Assembly: GCA_943371245.1 (NCBI GenBank)
Contig: CALRTY020000001.1
Coordinates: 372,001-436,000 of the forward strand
DNA length: 64,000 nt
Direction: 5' to 3'
DNA from: UBA5018 sp947463165
GTDB taxonomy: Bacteria; Cyanobacteriota; Cyanobacteriia; PCC-6307; Cyanobiaceae
The notes beneath the pieces were generated by a model. The model was not told the DNA's origin, did no database searches, and saw only the letters and a program-made list of their open reading frames with translations. Each line of letters starts with the position of its first letter. Within the stretch, counting starts at the first letter, position 1. A program made the translations under genes and the position numbers. Positions 24,657 through 32,836 of the stretch are shown here, piece by piece.

Positions 24657-25883
24657 TTAGGGCGAATCTGGCGGCAAGGGCCAAATCGAGCGCACCTCCG
24701 CCACTCTCAGCTGGGCTTCGCTGGCCCGGGCCTGGCTGTCGCTCGCCTGCAGCGGCAAAGTCACGTGGCCGAGCTTGCGCCCGAGCCGGGAGCCCTGCTT
24801 GCAATACCAGTGCAGCGCCGCCCCGGGCAGGGCCTCCAGGGCCCGGCGCTGGTCGAGGTACTCGCCACTGGAGATCTCGTAGCCGAGCAAATTCACCATC
24901 ACCGCCCCCGGCAGCCGCAGGGCCGTACTGGCCAAGGGCATGCCGGCCACGATGCGGGCCTGCTGGCTGAATTGGCTGGTGGTGGCCGCTTCGATCGTGA
25001 CGTGGGCGGAGTTGTGGGTGCGGGGGGCGATCTCGTTCACCTGCAGACCCGCCGGCCCATAGAAGAATTCAATCGAGAGCACCCCCACGTAGTCGAGGGC
25101 GGTAACCAGCGAGCAGGCGATATTGCGGGCGAAGGCCTGCACCGCATGGGGCAAGGCGGCTGGGGTGAGCACCCAGTCGCACACCTGCCGGTGCTGGTGG
25201 GTTTGGGCCAGGGGCCACACCTCCACCCGGCCCTCGCTGTCGCGGGCAACGGTGATAGCCAGCTCCAGATCGAAGGCCACCAACTCCTCCAGGATCCAAT
25301 CGGCGCTGTTCACCCGCCGTTGCAACCAGGCCAGGTCGGCGGCACTGCGCAGCAGGGCGGTGCCCTTGCCGTCGTAGCCACCGCTGGCCACCTTGGCCAT
25401 CAGGGGCAGAGCCATGCCCTGGGGCAGTGCTTCCCCCAGCTCAGGCATCTCACTCCAACGCAGGGTGGGCAGCTGCAGCCGATCGAGCAACAGGCGCTGG
25501 CTGCGCTTGCACACCAGGGGCTCCAAGGCCTGCAAAGAGGGCAGAAAGCACACCCCGGCCGCCGCTAAAGGGGCAAGCGCGGCTAAATCCAGCCACTCGT
25601 TTTCAAAGGTGATCGCCTCGCAGCGCCGGGCCAGCTCGGCGGTGGCGGCGATGTCGCCGAGGGGGGCCTGGATAACGCTGCTGGCCAGGCGGCTGGCTGG
25701 ATCAGAGGCGCCAGGGGTTTGTGAGTGCAGCTGGATCCCCAGTTGCCGGGCCGCATCGGCCAGCATCCAGGCCAGCTGGCCGCCGCCCACCACTCCAATA
25801 GACCGCTCGCCCTTGGCTGGGGCGGCTGCCAGGGGCTGGCCGGACGTGGCCGTCGTAGCAGTGGTCGGGTTGCTTGTCGTCAC
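24657..25883 (-). CDS. purK: 5-(carboxyamino)imidazole ribonucleotide synthase
   Basis: A 408-residue ATP-grasp enzyme that carboxylates AIR to N5-CAIR in purine synthesis. GVVGGGQLAWMLADAA near residue 29 is the PurK N-terminal motif, followed by FENEWLDLAAL, the ATP-grasp segment MAKVASGGYDGKGTALLR, and NEIAPRTHNSAHVTIEA in the C-terminal active site. The first ~25 residues are a Thr/Ala-rich extension. The 3' end comes within about 10 bp of the 3' end of the 6S RNA gene on the opposite strand. Confidence 0.96.
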   Translation of the reverse strand: MTTSNPTTATTATSGQPLAAAPAKGERSIGVVGGGQLAWMLADAARQLGIQLHSQTPGASDPASRLASSVIQAPLGDIAATAELARRCEAITFENEWLDLAALAPLAAAGVCFLPSLQALEPLVCKRSQRLLLDRLQLPTLRWSEMPELGEALPQGMALPLMAKVASGGYDGKGTALLRSAADLAWLQRRVNSADWILEELVAFDLELAITVARDSEGRVEVWPLAQTHQHRQVCDWVLTPAALPHAVQAFARNIACSLVTALDYVGVLSIEFFYGPAGLQVNEIAPRTHNSAHVTIEAATTSQFSQQARIVAGMPLASTALRLPGAVMVNLLGYEISSGEYLDQRRALEALPGAALHWYCKQGSRLGRKLGHVTLPLQASDSQARASEAQLRVAEVRSIWPLPPDSP

Positions 25884-26013
25884 CAGGAGCGGCCAAAACC
25901 AACTTGGTTAGGGCTGTAATCACGGCCCTTGGCATCCAATCTTGCATCCGCCAGCGGCTGCCTGGCTGGTCGGATTACCCCAGCCGCCATCGCCTGCCAC
26001 CGCATTAGCAGCT

Positions 26014-26895
26014 TCAGCGCCAGCCGCCATCGCCCGCCACCGCCAGGCGGATCAGGCTGAGCCCCAGCACGACCACGAACAGGGCCAAGCCCACCGTGCA
26101 GGCGTAGCTGATCTCCAGTTCGGCGAAGGCCTGGTCATACACGTAATACACGATGGTGCGGGTGGCATCGGCTGGACCGCCCTGGGTCATCAGGTACACC
26201 TCCTCGAACACCTTGGTGGCGGCGATCGCCGCAATCACCGCCACCAGGGTGAGGTAGGGGCGCAATAGCGGCAGGGTGATGTCTAGATGTTGGCGCCAGC
26301 CCTCGCTGCCATCGAGTTCGGCGGCTTCATAGAGCTCCCCCGGGATGCCCTGGAGCCCCGCCAGAAAAATCACCATGTAGTAGCCAAGCCCCTTCCAAAC
26401 GGTGAGCAACATCACCGAGGGCAGGGCCAGCAAAGGGGTGGTGAGAAAGCCGATCGGCGAGAAGCGATCCCCCAGCAGCACCCCCAGCCAGCCATTTAGT
26501 AAACCGTTTTCCGCGTACAGCCAGCGAAAGGCGATGGCGGCCACCACGATCGACACCAACACCGGCGTATAGAAAGCGCCGCGAAACCAGTGGCTACCGG
26601 GGAGCCGCCGATTCACCAGCACAGCCAGCAGCAAGGAGCCGCCAACGATCGGCGGCACCACCCCGATCAAATAGAGAAAAGTGGTGCCCATCACCCGAAA
26701 GAACATCGGGTCGGCGAGCAGACGGCGGATGTTGGCCAGCCCCACAAAGCGCAGGGGCTCCGTCACATCCAGCCCGGTTTGGGTGAAGCTGATCACCAGG
26801 GCCATGGCGGCGGGAATCAGCACCGAGAGCCCGATCAGCACCAGGGCCGGCGCCAAAAAGGCCCAGGAGCTGCGGGAGGGGCTATTGCCGGCCAT
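26014..26895 (-). CDS. Sugar-type ABC transporter permease (MalF/UgpA family)
   Basis: A 293-residue permease with six transmembrane segments and the conserved cytoplasmic EAA loop ELYEAAELDGSEGWRQHLD then ITLPLLRPYL. This class imports sugars, glycerol phosphate or compatible solutes such as glucosylglycerol, and normally needs a second permease, a binding protein and an ATPase. None is next to it, so the partners lie elsewhere. The 3' end and the adjacent intergenic DNA share a 24-bp near-identical direct repeat beginning CAGCCGCCATCGCC (25982 and about 26023). Confidence 0.88.
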   Translation of the reverse strand: MAGNSPSRSSWAFLAPALVLIGLSVLIPAAMALVISFTQTGLDVTEPLRFVGLANIRRLLADPMFFRVMGTTFLYLIGVVPPIVGGSLLLAVLVNRRLPGSHWFRGAFYTPVLVSIVVAAIAFRWLYAENGLLNGWLGVLLGDRFSPIGFLTTPLLALPSVMLLTVWKGLGYYMVIFLAGLQGIPGELYEAAELDGSEGWRQHLDITLPLLRPYLTLVAVIAAIAATKVFEEVYLMTQGGPADATRTIVYYVYDQAFAELEISYACTVGLALFVVVLGLSLIRLAVAGDGGWR

Positions 26896-26918
26896 GGTGG
26901 CTCTCTACTGGCGCCATT

Positions 26919-28874
26919 GTGGTAGATGCCAGCGGTGACGCCCCCGGCGTGAATAGCTCAAGCCCCAGCTCAAACCCCAGAGTGCAGTCCCGCAGTGGCG
27001 ATCCCCAAGAGGTGCTGCGGCAGGTGTTTGGCTATGCCGCCTTCCGCGGTCCCCAGGCAGAGGTGGTGCAGCACGTGATGGACGGCGGTTCAGGCCTGGT
27101 GCTGATGCCTACCGGCGGCGGGAAATCGCTCTGTTATCAGGTGCCGGCCCTCTGCCGGCCGGGGTTGGGGGTGGTGATCTCACCGCTGATCGCCCTGATG
27201 GATGACCAGGTGGCGGCCCTGCGCCAAGCGGGGGTAGCCGCGGCGGCCTTGCATTCGGGCCTGGCCGCCGACCAGGCCACCGCCCTGTGGCGCCAATTGG
27301 CGGCCGGCAGCCTGGAGCTTCTCTATGTATCGCCAGAGCGGCTGTTGGCGGGAGATCTGTTGGATCGGCTGGCCGGTGGCGCCGCTGGCCAGCCCCCTTC
27401 CCTGTTCGCCATCGATGAGGCCCACTGTGTTTCGCAGTGGGGCCATGACTTCCGGCCGGAATACATCCAGCTGGGAGTTTTGGCGGAGCGCTTTGCCAAC
27501 GTGCCGCGGCTGGCGCTCACCGCCACGGCCGACCCGCGCACCCGCAGCGAGATTGTGGAGCGGCTGCGGCTGGAGCAGGGCCGAGTGTTTCTGGCCAGTT
27601 TTGATCGGCCCAATATTCGCTATTTGCTCCGGGCCAAGGATCAGCCCACCCGCCAACTGCTCAGCTTTCTTGAGCAGCAGCGGGGCCAATCCGGCATTGT
27701 CTATGCCCGTTCCCGCAGTCGGGTGGAACGGCTGACGGCCGAATTGCAGGCCGCTGGACACGAGGCGGTGGGCTACCACGCCGGCATGGAGAGTGGCCAG
27801 CGCTCCGCCGCCCTGGATCAATTCCGCTCCGGTGGCAGCAGCGGCGCCGTGGTGGTGGTGGCCACGATTGCTTTTGGCATGGGCATCGACAAACCAGACG
27901 TGCGCTTCGTGGCCCACGTGGATTTACCCAAGAGCCTGGAGGCCTATTACCAGGAGACGGGTCGAGCTGGTCGCGATGGTCTGCCGGCCCTGGCCTGGAT
28001 GGTGCATGGACCGGGCGATGTGCCCCAGTTGCGGCGCTTCATTGAGGAATCGGCGGCGCCCCCCGAGCAGAAGCGGATCGAACACGGCAAGCTTGATGCG
28101 CTACTGGGCTTCACCGATGCGCCCGGTTGCCGCCGCCAGGTGCTGCTGGCCAATTTTGGTGAACAGCTGCTGAGCCCCTGTGGCAACTGCGACGCCTGCC
28201 TGGAACCGCGCAGCCTCGGCGACGTGACCGTTGCAGCCCAGAAGTTGCTATCTACGGTGTGGCGCACGGGCCAGCGCTTTGGTGCGGCCCATCTGGTGGA
28301 TGTGTTGCTGGGCTCTACCAGCGAGCGCATCCGCAGCCTTGGCCATGACCAGCTCAGCGTGCATGGCATCGGCAGCGAGCTAGATCGCGACCAATGGCGC
28401 AGCCTGGTGCGGCAGCTAACGGGCCTCGGCCTGCTGGAGGAGGTGCCCGATGGCAGGGGAGGCCTGCGCTGGGGATCGGAGCCAGAGGTGCGGCAATTAC
28501 TACGCGGTGATCGCAAGCTGGAGTTGCCCTTAGCCGCGCCCAAGCGGGAGCGACGCCAACAACAGCCCCGCGATGGGCAGATTGGCGCGGCGGTTGGCGG
28601 TGGCTCAGCCGGAATAGCGGCTGATTGGGGAGATGCCGACCCAGAACTTTTAGCCGCCCTCAAGCGCTGGCGCAGCGAGCAGGCCCGCAGCCAGGGAGTG
28701 CCCTCCTACGTGGTTTTCCACGATCGAACCCTGTTGGAACTGGCGGCCCGCCGGCCCAGGGATCGCAACGAACTAATTGGCGTTAATGGCATCGGCACCG
28801 CCAAATTAGAGCGCTACGGCGAGGCACTTCTAGAAGTGATTTCAGCGGCGGGCAATACAACCAGCAACCAGTAA
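26919..28874 (+). CDS. recQ: ATP-dependent DNA helicase RecQ
   Basis: A 651-residue full-length RecQ. Motif I is MPTGGGKSLCYQVPAL, motif II is AIDEAHCVSQWGHDFRPEY, and motif VI contains QETGRAGRDGLPALA. The zinc-binding cysteines are in CRRQVLLANFGE and SPCGNCDACLEP, followed by the winged-helix RQC domain and a C-terminal HRDC domain (ELLAALKRWRSEQARSQGV through ELIGVNGIGTAKLERYG). RecQ unwinds recombination and stalled-fork intermediates. The start is a GTG at 26919, divergent and only 23 bp from the permease start; there is also a Ser/Pro-rich stretch before the helicase domain. Confidence 0.95.
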   Translation: MVDASGDAPGVNSSSPSSNPRVQSRSGDPQEVLRQVFGYAAFRGPQAEVVQHVMDGGSGLVLMPTGGGKSLCYQVPALCRPGLGVVISPLIALMDDQVAALRQAGVAAAALHSGLAADQATALWRQLAAGSLELLYVSPERLLAGDLLDRLAGGAAGQPPSLFAIDEAHCVSQWGHDFRPEYIQLGVLAERFANVPRLALTATADPRTRSEIVERLRLEQGRVFLASFDRPNIRYLLRAKDQPTRQLLSFLEQQRGQSGIVYARSRSRVERLTAELQAAGHEAVGYHAGMESGQRSAALDQFRSGGSSGAVVVVATIAFGMGIDKPDVRFVAHVDLPKSLEAYYQETGRAGRDGLPALAWMVHGPGDVPQLRRFIEESAAPPEQKRIEHGKLDALLGFTDAPGCRRQVLLANFGEQLLSPCGNCDACLEPRSLGDVTVAAQKLLSTVWRTGQRFGAAHLVDVLLGSTSERIRSLGHDQLSVHGIGSELDRDQWRSLVRQLTGLGLLEEVPDGRGGLRWGSEPEVRQLLRGDRKLELPLAAPKRERRQQQPRDGQIGAAVGGGSAGIAADWGDADPELLAALKRWRSEQARSQGVPSYVVFHDRTLLELAARRPRDRNELIGVNGIGTAKLERYGEALLEVISAAGNTTSNQ

Positions 28875-29017
28875 TTATAGCAGCTGGCCACTATGATTAC
28901 CGGCTGCCAATGCGTCAGGGAAGCTCTAAAAAACCGGAGCCACAGCCGATGCAGCCCTGATACCGCTATGGCTATCAGCTGGCTGGGACGACGAAATGGC
29001 GGTTTTCCAGAGACTCC

Positions 29018-29552
29018 TTAGTCAGCCTTGATCCACCAGCCGCCTGCATCGGCGGTGTCCGCAGTCCAACGGGCATCCATCAGTGCATAACCATGCTGAC
29101 GGTGTTCACCATTAGTGGTCGGACAAGTGCTATCCGAGTTTTTTTATTTCCCCCCAGAGATCATTAACCCAGAAGTAGCCGACGCCAGGAAATGACGAAT
29201 CATTCTCATAGCCAACCAGGCAAATCCAATACCCGCCACCGCTGGGGGCAGAGGCTGGGCCATGGTGCAAGATTCCACAGGGGGCGGGAATTCCCCTATC
29301 TAGCTGCGCTTTGAGGTTTGCCAGGCTGCCGTTGGTGAGAAACTGAGCCTTGACGCCAAAATGAGCCAATGTGGCCACCTGCACCGAGCCAATGGTGGAA
29401 TCACCTCGCTTAAATTCTTCCTGAACATACTGATCATCTTTACTTATTGACCCTGGCTTTAGCGACATCAGCAGCATGGCGCATGAACTGGAGAAACAGG
29501 TTCGTGAAGCATCTCGATAGTTGTCCCGCTGGCCCTGATAGGGCACATTCAA
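29018..29552 (-). pseudogene. C39-peptidase-like protein, frameshifted
   Basis: The first 140 codons read as a papain-like C39-type domain: NVPYQGQRDNYRDASRTC then FSSSCAML (candidate catalytic Cys), GILHHGPASAPSGGGYW, and VNDLWGEI. The frame stops at 29130 just after a run of seven A residues (minus strand). Removing one A restores a frame that continues to a stop at 29018 and adds about 37 residues including a plausible domain end (HGYALMDARW then GGWWIKAD). The His I expect in the GGGHW motif of relatives is Tyr here (from memory). Hence a decayed gene, a sequencing error, or a phase-variable tract. Base composition is lower in GC than its neighbours. Confidence 0.6.
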
Positions 29553-29859
29553 CTTGCAACCACCACTACTACTAGCGCCACTACTACTAGCGCTAATTCT
29601 AGCCCCACTAATCTGTCAGTGATCGGTAAATATCCACCATTGTCCAGCGCCACTAGGCAGTTCCACTAGGCAGTTCCACTAGTTGATGTCCCGCCGCCGC
29701 CTGGATCCATTTACAACCCTTATATTCCTTGCCAGGGATGACGGCAGACTTTTCATTTTACGCCAGCTGGCTACTTCCCTTAGCCTGTTTTTTCAAAACA
29801 GTGGCTACTTTGCAAAGGATGTCCATCGTGGCTGTGGGGCCATGCCTAGAGATGTCTTG
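29553..29859. other. 307-bp gene-free spacer in the accessory region
   Basis: Contains short repeats: CCACTACTACTAGCG twice near 29566-29592 and CACTAGGCAGTTC twice near 29651-29676. A plus-strand open frame of 88 codons starting at 29683 has no recognisable features and is antisense to the PAAR gene at its 3' end. Confidence 0.5.
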
Positions 29860-30154
29860 TCAGCTTTGTACCATTGGAAAACCAACGGCGATCGAGTCTC
29901 CGTGGGCACATGTGTCACCCATCCGGGCAGCAGGCTTACCACCAATTAAGACACTACGCGAACCTTTAATGATCGAATCTGGCGGTCCAACGCATACACA
30001 GTTAACTCCCATGCAAGCGGCTGGAATACCGCCAATCAACACGGTGGGAGCGCCAGGATCAATGATCAGCCCCCACATGGGGAATTGGAGCCGGAACGGC
30101 GGGCGTTTGCATCGGACAGGTGTGTAGATCTCCAATCCTGGCTGCGGCTGGCAT
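29860..30154 (-). pseudogene. PAAR-domain spike-tip protein, frameshifted
   Basis: The N-terminal part MPAAARIGDLHTCPMQTP then VPAPIPHVG is in one frame; the rest (IIDPGAPTVLIGGIPAACMG, CVGPPDSIIKGSRSVLIGG, KPAARMGDTCAHGDSIAVG) is in another. The switch falls in a run of five G residues (minus strand; 30070-30074), and dropping one G restores a complete PAAR protein of about 97 residues. PAAR proteins cap the VgrG spike of type VI secretion systems and related contractile devices and can carry effectors. No other such component is in the window. It is either an inactivated orphan or a tract subject to slippage. Confidence 0.75.
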
Positions 30155-30461
30155 GGCAAAGGAACGGCGTGGAATCGATGGTGCGATGGCAAGAAGCATA
30201 AGCTCTTTGGCCATGGCTTTCAATGGGCTAGCTGCCGGTCTTTGCCGCTGAATGCCTAGATGCTGAATGCCGAGATAATAACTAGTCGCTTCACGCAGTC
30301 GCTTCACGGGCAGCACGGATCGGATGGTCATTTTTTTGAAAAGGCACCTATGGAGCTTCCGGTGTATTCAAGTTTTATCCGCACCTAATATTCAGCCAAT
30401 TCCCGTTCAATGTTCAATGTTCAATTCTGGCTCAATACCTAACTTAATCACCACCGAATAC
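30155..30461. other. 307-bp gene-free, AT-richer interval
   Basis: No gene recognised. There are small repeats: TTCAATG-type units at 30410-30425, GCTGAATGCC twice near 30249-30270 and AGTCGCTTCACG twice near 30283-30308. It separates the PAAR pseudogene from the umuC 3' end. Confidence 0.5.
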
Positions 30462-31730
30462 TCAGCCTGCTGCGTCTACGTTCGGGATGGCCTCTAGGCA
30501 GGTGGTTGCCGCACCGGAAAGGCGCTGTCGCCGCATCGCCCAACTGGGCCGCAGGCCGCAGGCCGCCCAGCGCACGGTACCGGCGCCATAGCGGCGATTG
30601 AGCCGGTCGATGGTGGCCATCAGGGCATCCCGGCGTTGCTGCTGCTCCCAGGGCAGCGGCGCAAAAAGATGATGCTGGAGGATCTCATAGGGTTCTAATC
30701 CCTGTAGCAATACGCCAGCTTTTTGCAGTGGTTTATGGGGGCGCAACAGCTGGGAGGCTAGGGGTAGGGCTGCCGCCAACAGCACAGCGGTGTCATTGCT
30801 GGGCAGGGGCAATTCCACGCTGGCGGCATTGCGATAGAAACTTGTGCCATTGAATGGGCTGCTGCGCACAAATACGGTGAGTAGCCGTGCCCGCTGGCGT
30901 TGCTGGCGCAATTTTTCCGCAGCCCGGCTCACATAGGTGGCAATCGCCTCGCGCAAGGGCGCGAGTTCGCAGATCGGTTCACTGAAGCTGCGACTAACGC
31001 AGGTTTCGCGCTTGGCTGGCGGCGCAGTTTTGAGTGGCAGACAGGCAATACCAGCCAATTCCTGCTGCAGCCGGACCCCCACCACGCCAGCCTTCTGGCG
31101 CAGCGCTGCCGTGGGCATGTCCCGCAGGGAGAGGGCAGTGGCCACGCCCCGCAGGCGGCACCAACGGGCCAGTTGCCGGCCGATGCCCCACACCTCATCT
31201 ACGGGCATGCTCGCCAGCCAGGGATCTGGATCGGCCACGGCACCCAAATCAAAGACCCCATGCTGATGGCGTTTCGCCAGCCGATTGGCGAGCTTGGCCA
31301 GCACCTTGGTGGGGCCGATTCCCACCGCCACCGGCAGTCCCAGCTGGCGCAACACCGCTGCCCGCAAGGCTCCGCCCCAGGCGCTGAGATCACCGCCGTC
31401 GGCCGGCCGCGCCTTCAGGGCAAAAGCTTCGTCGATCGAATAGATCTCCAGCGCTTCCACCCACCAGGCCAGGGTGGTCATCAGCCGCCGGCTCATGTCG
31501 GCATAGAGGGCGTAGTTAGAGCTGCGCACCACCACGCCATGGCGCTCCAAGAGAGGGCGTACCTGGAACAGGGGTATGCCCATGGCTATGCCCAAGGCGC
31601 GCGCCTCAGCGCTGCGGGCCACGATGCAACCGTCGTTATTGGAGAGCACCACCAAGGGCAAACCACGCAGGCCAGGCTCCAGCACCGCCTCGCAGGATGC
31701 ATAAAAATTGTTGCCGTCGATCAGCACCAT
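30462..31730 (-). CDS. umuC: UmuC-like Y-family DNA polymerase (DNA polymerase V catalytic subunit)
   Basis: A 422-residue protein from the preferred start at 31730. VLIDGNNFYASCEAVLEP carries the first catalytic Asp, SNNDGCIVARSAEARALGI and NYALYADMSRRLM are typical, and YSIDEAFA holds the catalytic Asp-Glu pair. The C-terminal region has the UmuC-specific domain. It should perform translesion synthesis with UmuD'. No umuD is adjacent, which is unusual since the genes are commonly paired. The longer frame upstream adds 20 Arg/Gly-rich residues that I do not count. Confidence 0.93.
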   Translation of the reverse strand: MVLIDGNNFYASCEAVLEPGLRGLPLVVLSNNDGCIVARSAEARALGIAMGIPLFQVRPLLERHGVVVRSSNYALYADMSRRLMTTLAWWVEALEIYSIDEAFALKARPADGGDLSAWGGALRAAVLRQLGLPVAVGIGPTKVLAKLANRLAKRHQHGVFDLGAVADPDPWLASMPVDEVWGIGRQLARWCRLRGVATALSLRDMPTAALRQKAGVVGVRLQQELAGIACLPLKTAPPAKRETCVSRSFSEPICELAPLREAIATYVSRAAEKLRQQRQRARLLTVFVRSSPFNGTSFYRNAASVELPLPSNDTAVLLAAALPLASQLLRPHKPLQKAGVLLQGLEPYEILQHHLFAPLPWEQQQRRDALMATIDRLNRRYGAGTVRWAACGLRPSWAMRRQRLSGAATTCLEAIPNVDAAG

Positions 31731-31872
31731 GGCGCTACGGCCACCGCCCCGCCACCTCAATCCAGGCGATGGCGCAGTCCAGCCGGCCACGGCGCAACCC
31801 CAGAGCCCAGCAATACTAGTACACCTGTATCAAGCCCGCTAGAGGGTGGTGGCGGGTGAGGCCGGCTGCCAG

Positions 31873-32111
31873 GATTGCGGATTAAAGAGCTGGGATTGCG
31901 GATTAAAGAGCTGGGATTGCGGAGTAGAGACTTGCGGGGTAGGGGATTGCGGGGAAAGGGGTAGCGGAACAGGAACTTACGAAGTAAGGAATTGCGAAAT
32001 AGGGAGTTAAGGGGTAAGGTGTAGCGGAATAGGGACTTGCGAGGAAAGGGGCCGCGGAGTAAGGAGTTGTGGGGGAAGGGGTCGCGGAGTATGAAGTTGC
32101 AATGGATGGCG
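31873..32111. repeat. Short tandem repeat array: two 21-bp units then about thirteen 15-bp units
   Basis: Two identical 21-bp units (GATTGCGGATTAAAGAGCTGG) are followed from 31917 by degenerate 15-bp units such as TTGCGGAGTAGAGAC, TTGCGGGGTAGGGGA, TAGCGGAATAGGGAC and CCGCGGAGTAAGGAG. On the minus strand the array supplies the C-terminal tail of the protein at 32007-32669. In another minus frame it reads as pentapeptide-like units (SLFRN, SLLRK, FLFRY, PFPRN). Confidence 0.88.
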
Positions 32112-32669
32112 TTGCGCGCCGATGGATAGGGGTAAGGGGAGATGTGCTGCCTGGGCTTGGACTTGCGGGGTATGAAACAGAAGCTGCACGGCATCAGTTG
32201 ATGCGACTGGCGCTATATAAGTAGGCGCTACCTCGGCTGGCGTAGCCTGGAGTTGCGCCGCATAGGGCCGGTTTGGCACTGATAGCAAGCTGGCATTACT
32301 TGCGAAGTGGCTAATAAACAGCTCCAGCGCCATCGGACCACAACGGCGCTGCCAACCGATGCCGTCGCCGTAGCGCCGCCAGCAGCAGATGCGCGCCGCG
32401 GCTGGCCCCTCCGCCAGGCGCAGCAGGTAGCGGTAGTGAACCTGGGGACTGCCCTCTGGAGGCTGATGGGGGGAACTGAGCACAGGCAGGGGTGCCAGCA
32501 CCAGCAGCCACTCGCGCCAGCGGCGGGCTGGGGCACCGCTGGCCAGCAGGGGCGCCGCCAGCAGCGCCGCGAAGGCCTGGGGGTAACCTCCGCAGGGCAA
32601 TAGCCAGTGGCCATGGCGGGAGCTGGCGCCATCCAGCAGCGAGATCACGGCGGCATCAACCTGGGCCAA
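32007..32669 (-). CDS. Unrecognised protein with repeat-derived C-terminal tail
   Basis: A 220-residue frame. Its first ~130 residues look protein-like and Trp/Arg/Leu-rich, for example HGHWLLPCGGYPQAFAALL, WREWLLVLAPLPVL and GPMALELFISHFASNASLL; I do not recognise the family. The last ~40 residues fall inside the 15-bp repeat array and read as PRPLPPQLLTPRPLSSQ, so the natural C-terminus may be shorter or may vary. It lies upstream of umuC on the same strand where umuD would be expected, but nothing in it resembles a LexA/UmuD-type serine protease. Confidence 0.45.
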   Translation of the reverse strand: MAQVDAAVISLLDGASSRHGHWLLPCGGYPQAFAALLAAPLLASGAPARRWREWLLVLAPLPVLSSPHQPPEGSPQVHYRYLLRLAEGPAAARICCWRRYGDGIGWQRRCGPMALELFISHFASNASLLSVPNRPYAAQLQATPAEVAPTYIAPVASTDAVQLLFHTPQVQAQAAHLPLPLSIGAQRHPLQLHTPRPLPPQLLTPRPLSSQVPIPLHLTP

Positions 32670-32752
32670 GGCTGGGAAAGGAGCAGGCCCTTATGGAGTG
32701 CCCCAGGTGTCTCAGGCGATGCCGGCCAACTAAAGCCGCCCCAGGGGGCAGG

Positions 32753-32836
32753 GCTCAGCTAATCGGTCAGCTAACAAGTCAGCCAACAAGTCAGCTAATA
32801 GGTCAGCCAACAGATCAGCTCACAGATCAGCTAACA
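32753..32836. repeat. Seven 12-bp tandem repeats reaching into the gap1 stop codon
   Basis: Units of 12 bp (GGTCAGCTAACA, AGTCAGCCAACA, AGTCAGCTAATA, GGTCAGCCAACA, GATCAGCTCACA, GATCAGCTAACA, preceded by a degenerate first unit). The last unit contains the final two codons and stop of gap1 on the minus strand. Confidence 0.88.

Noticed and set aside
29683..29949. Plus-strand 88-codon frame in the accessory region
   Set aside because: Overlaps the PAAR pseudogene antisense and lacks any recognisable feature.
31757..32194. Minus-strand frame of 145 codons with pentapeptide-like repeats
   Set aside because: It overlaps the better frame at 32007-32669 and the start of umuC, and its repeats do not follow the A(D/N)LXX rule; treated as a by-product of the 15-bp array.
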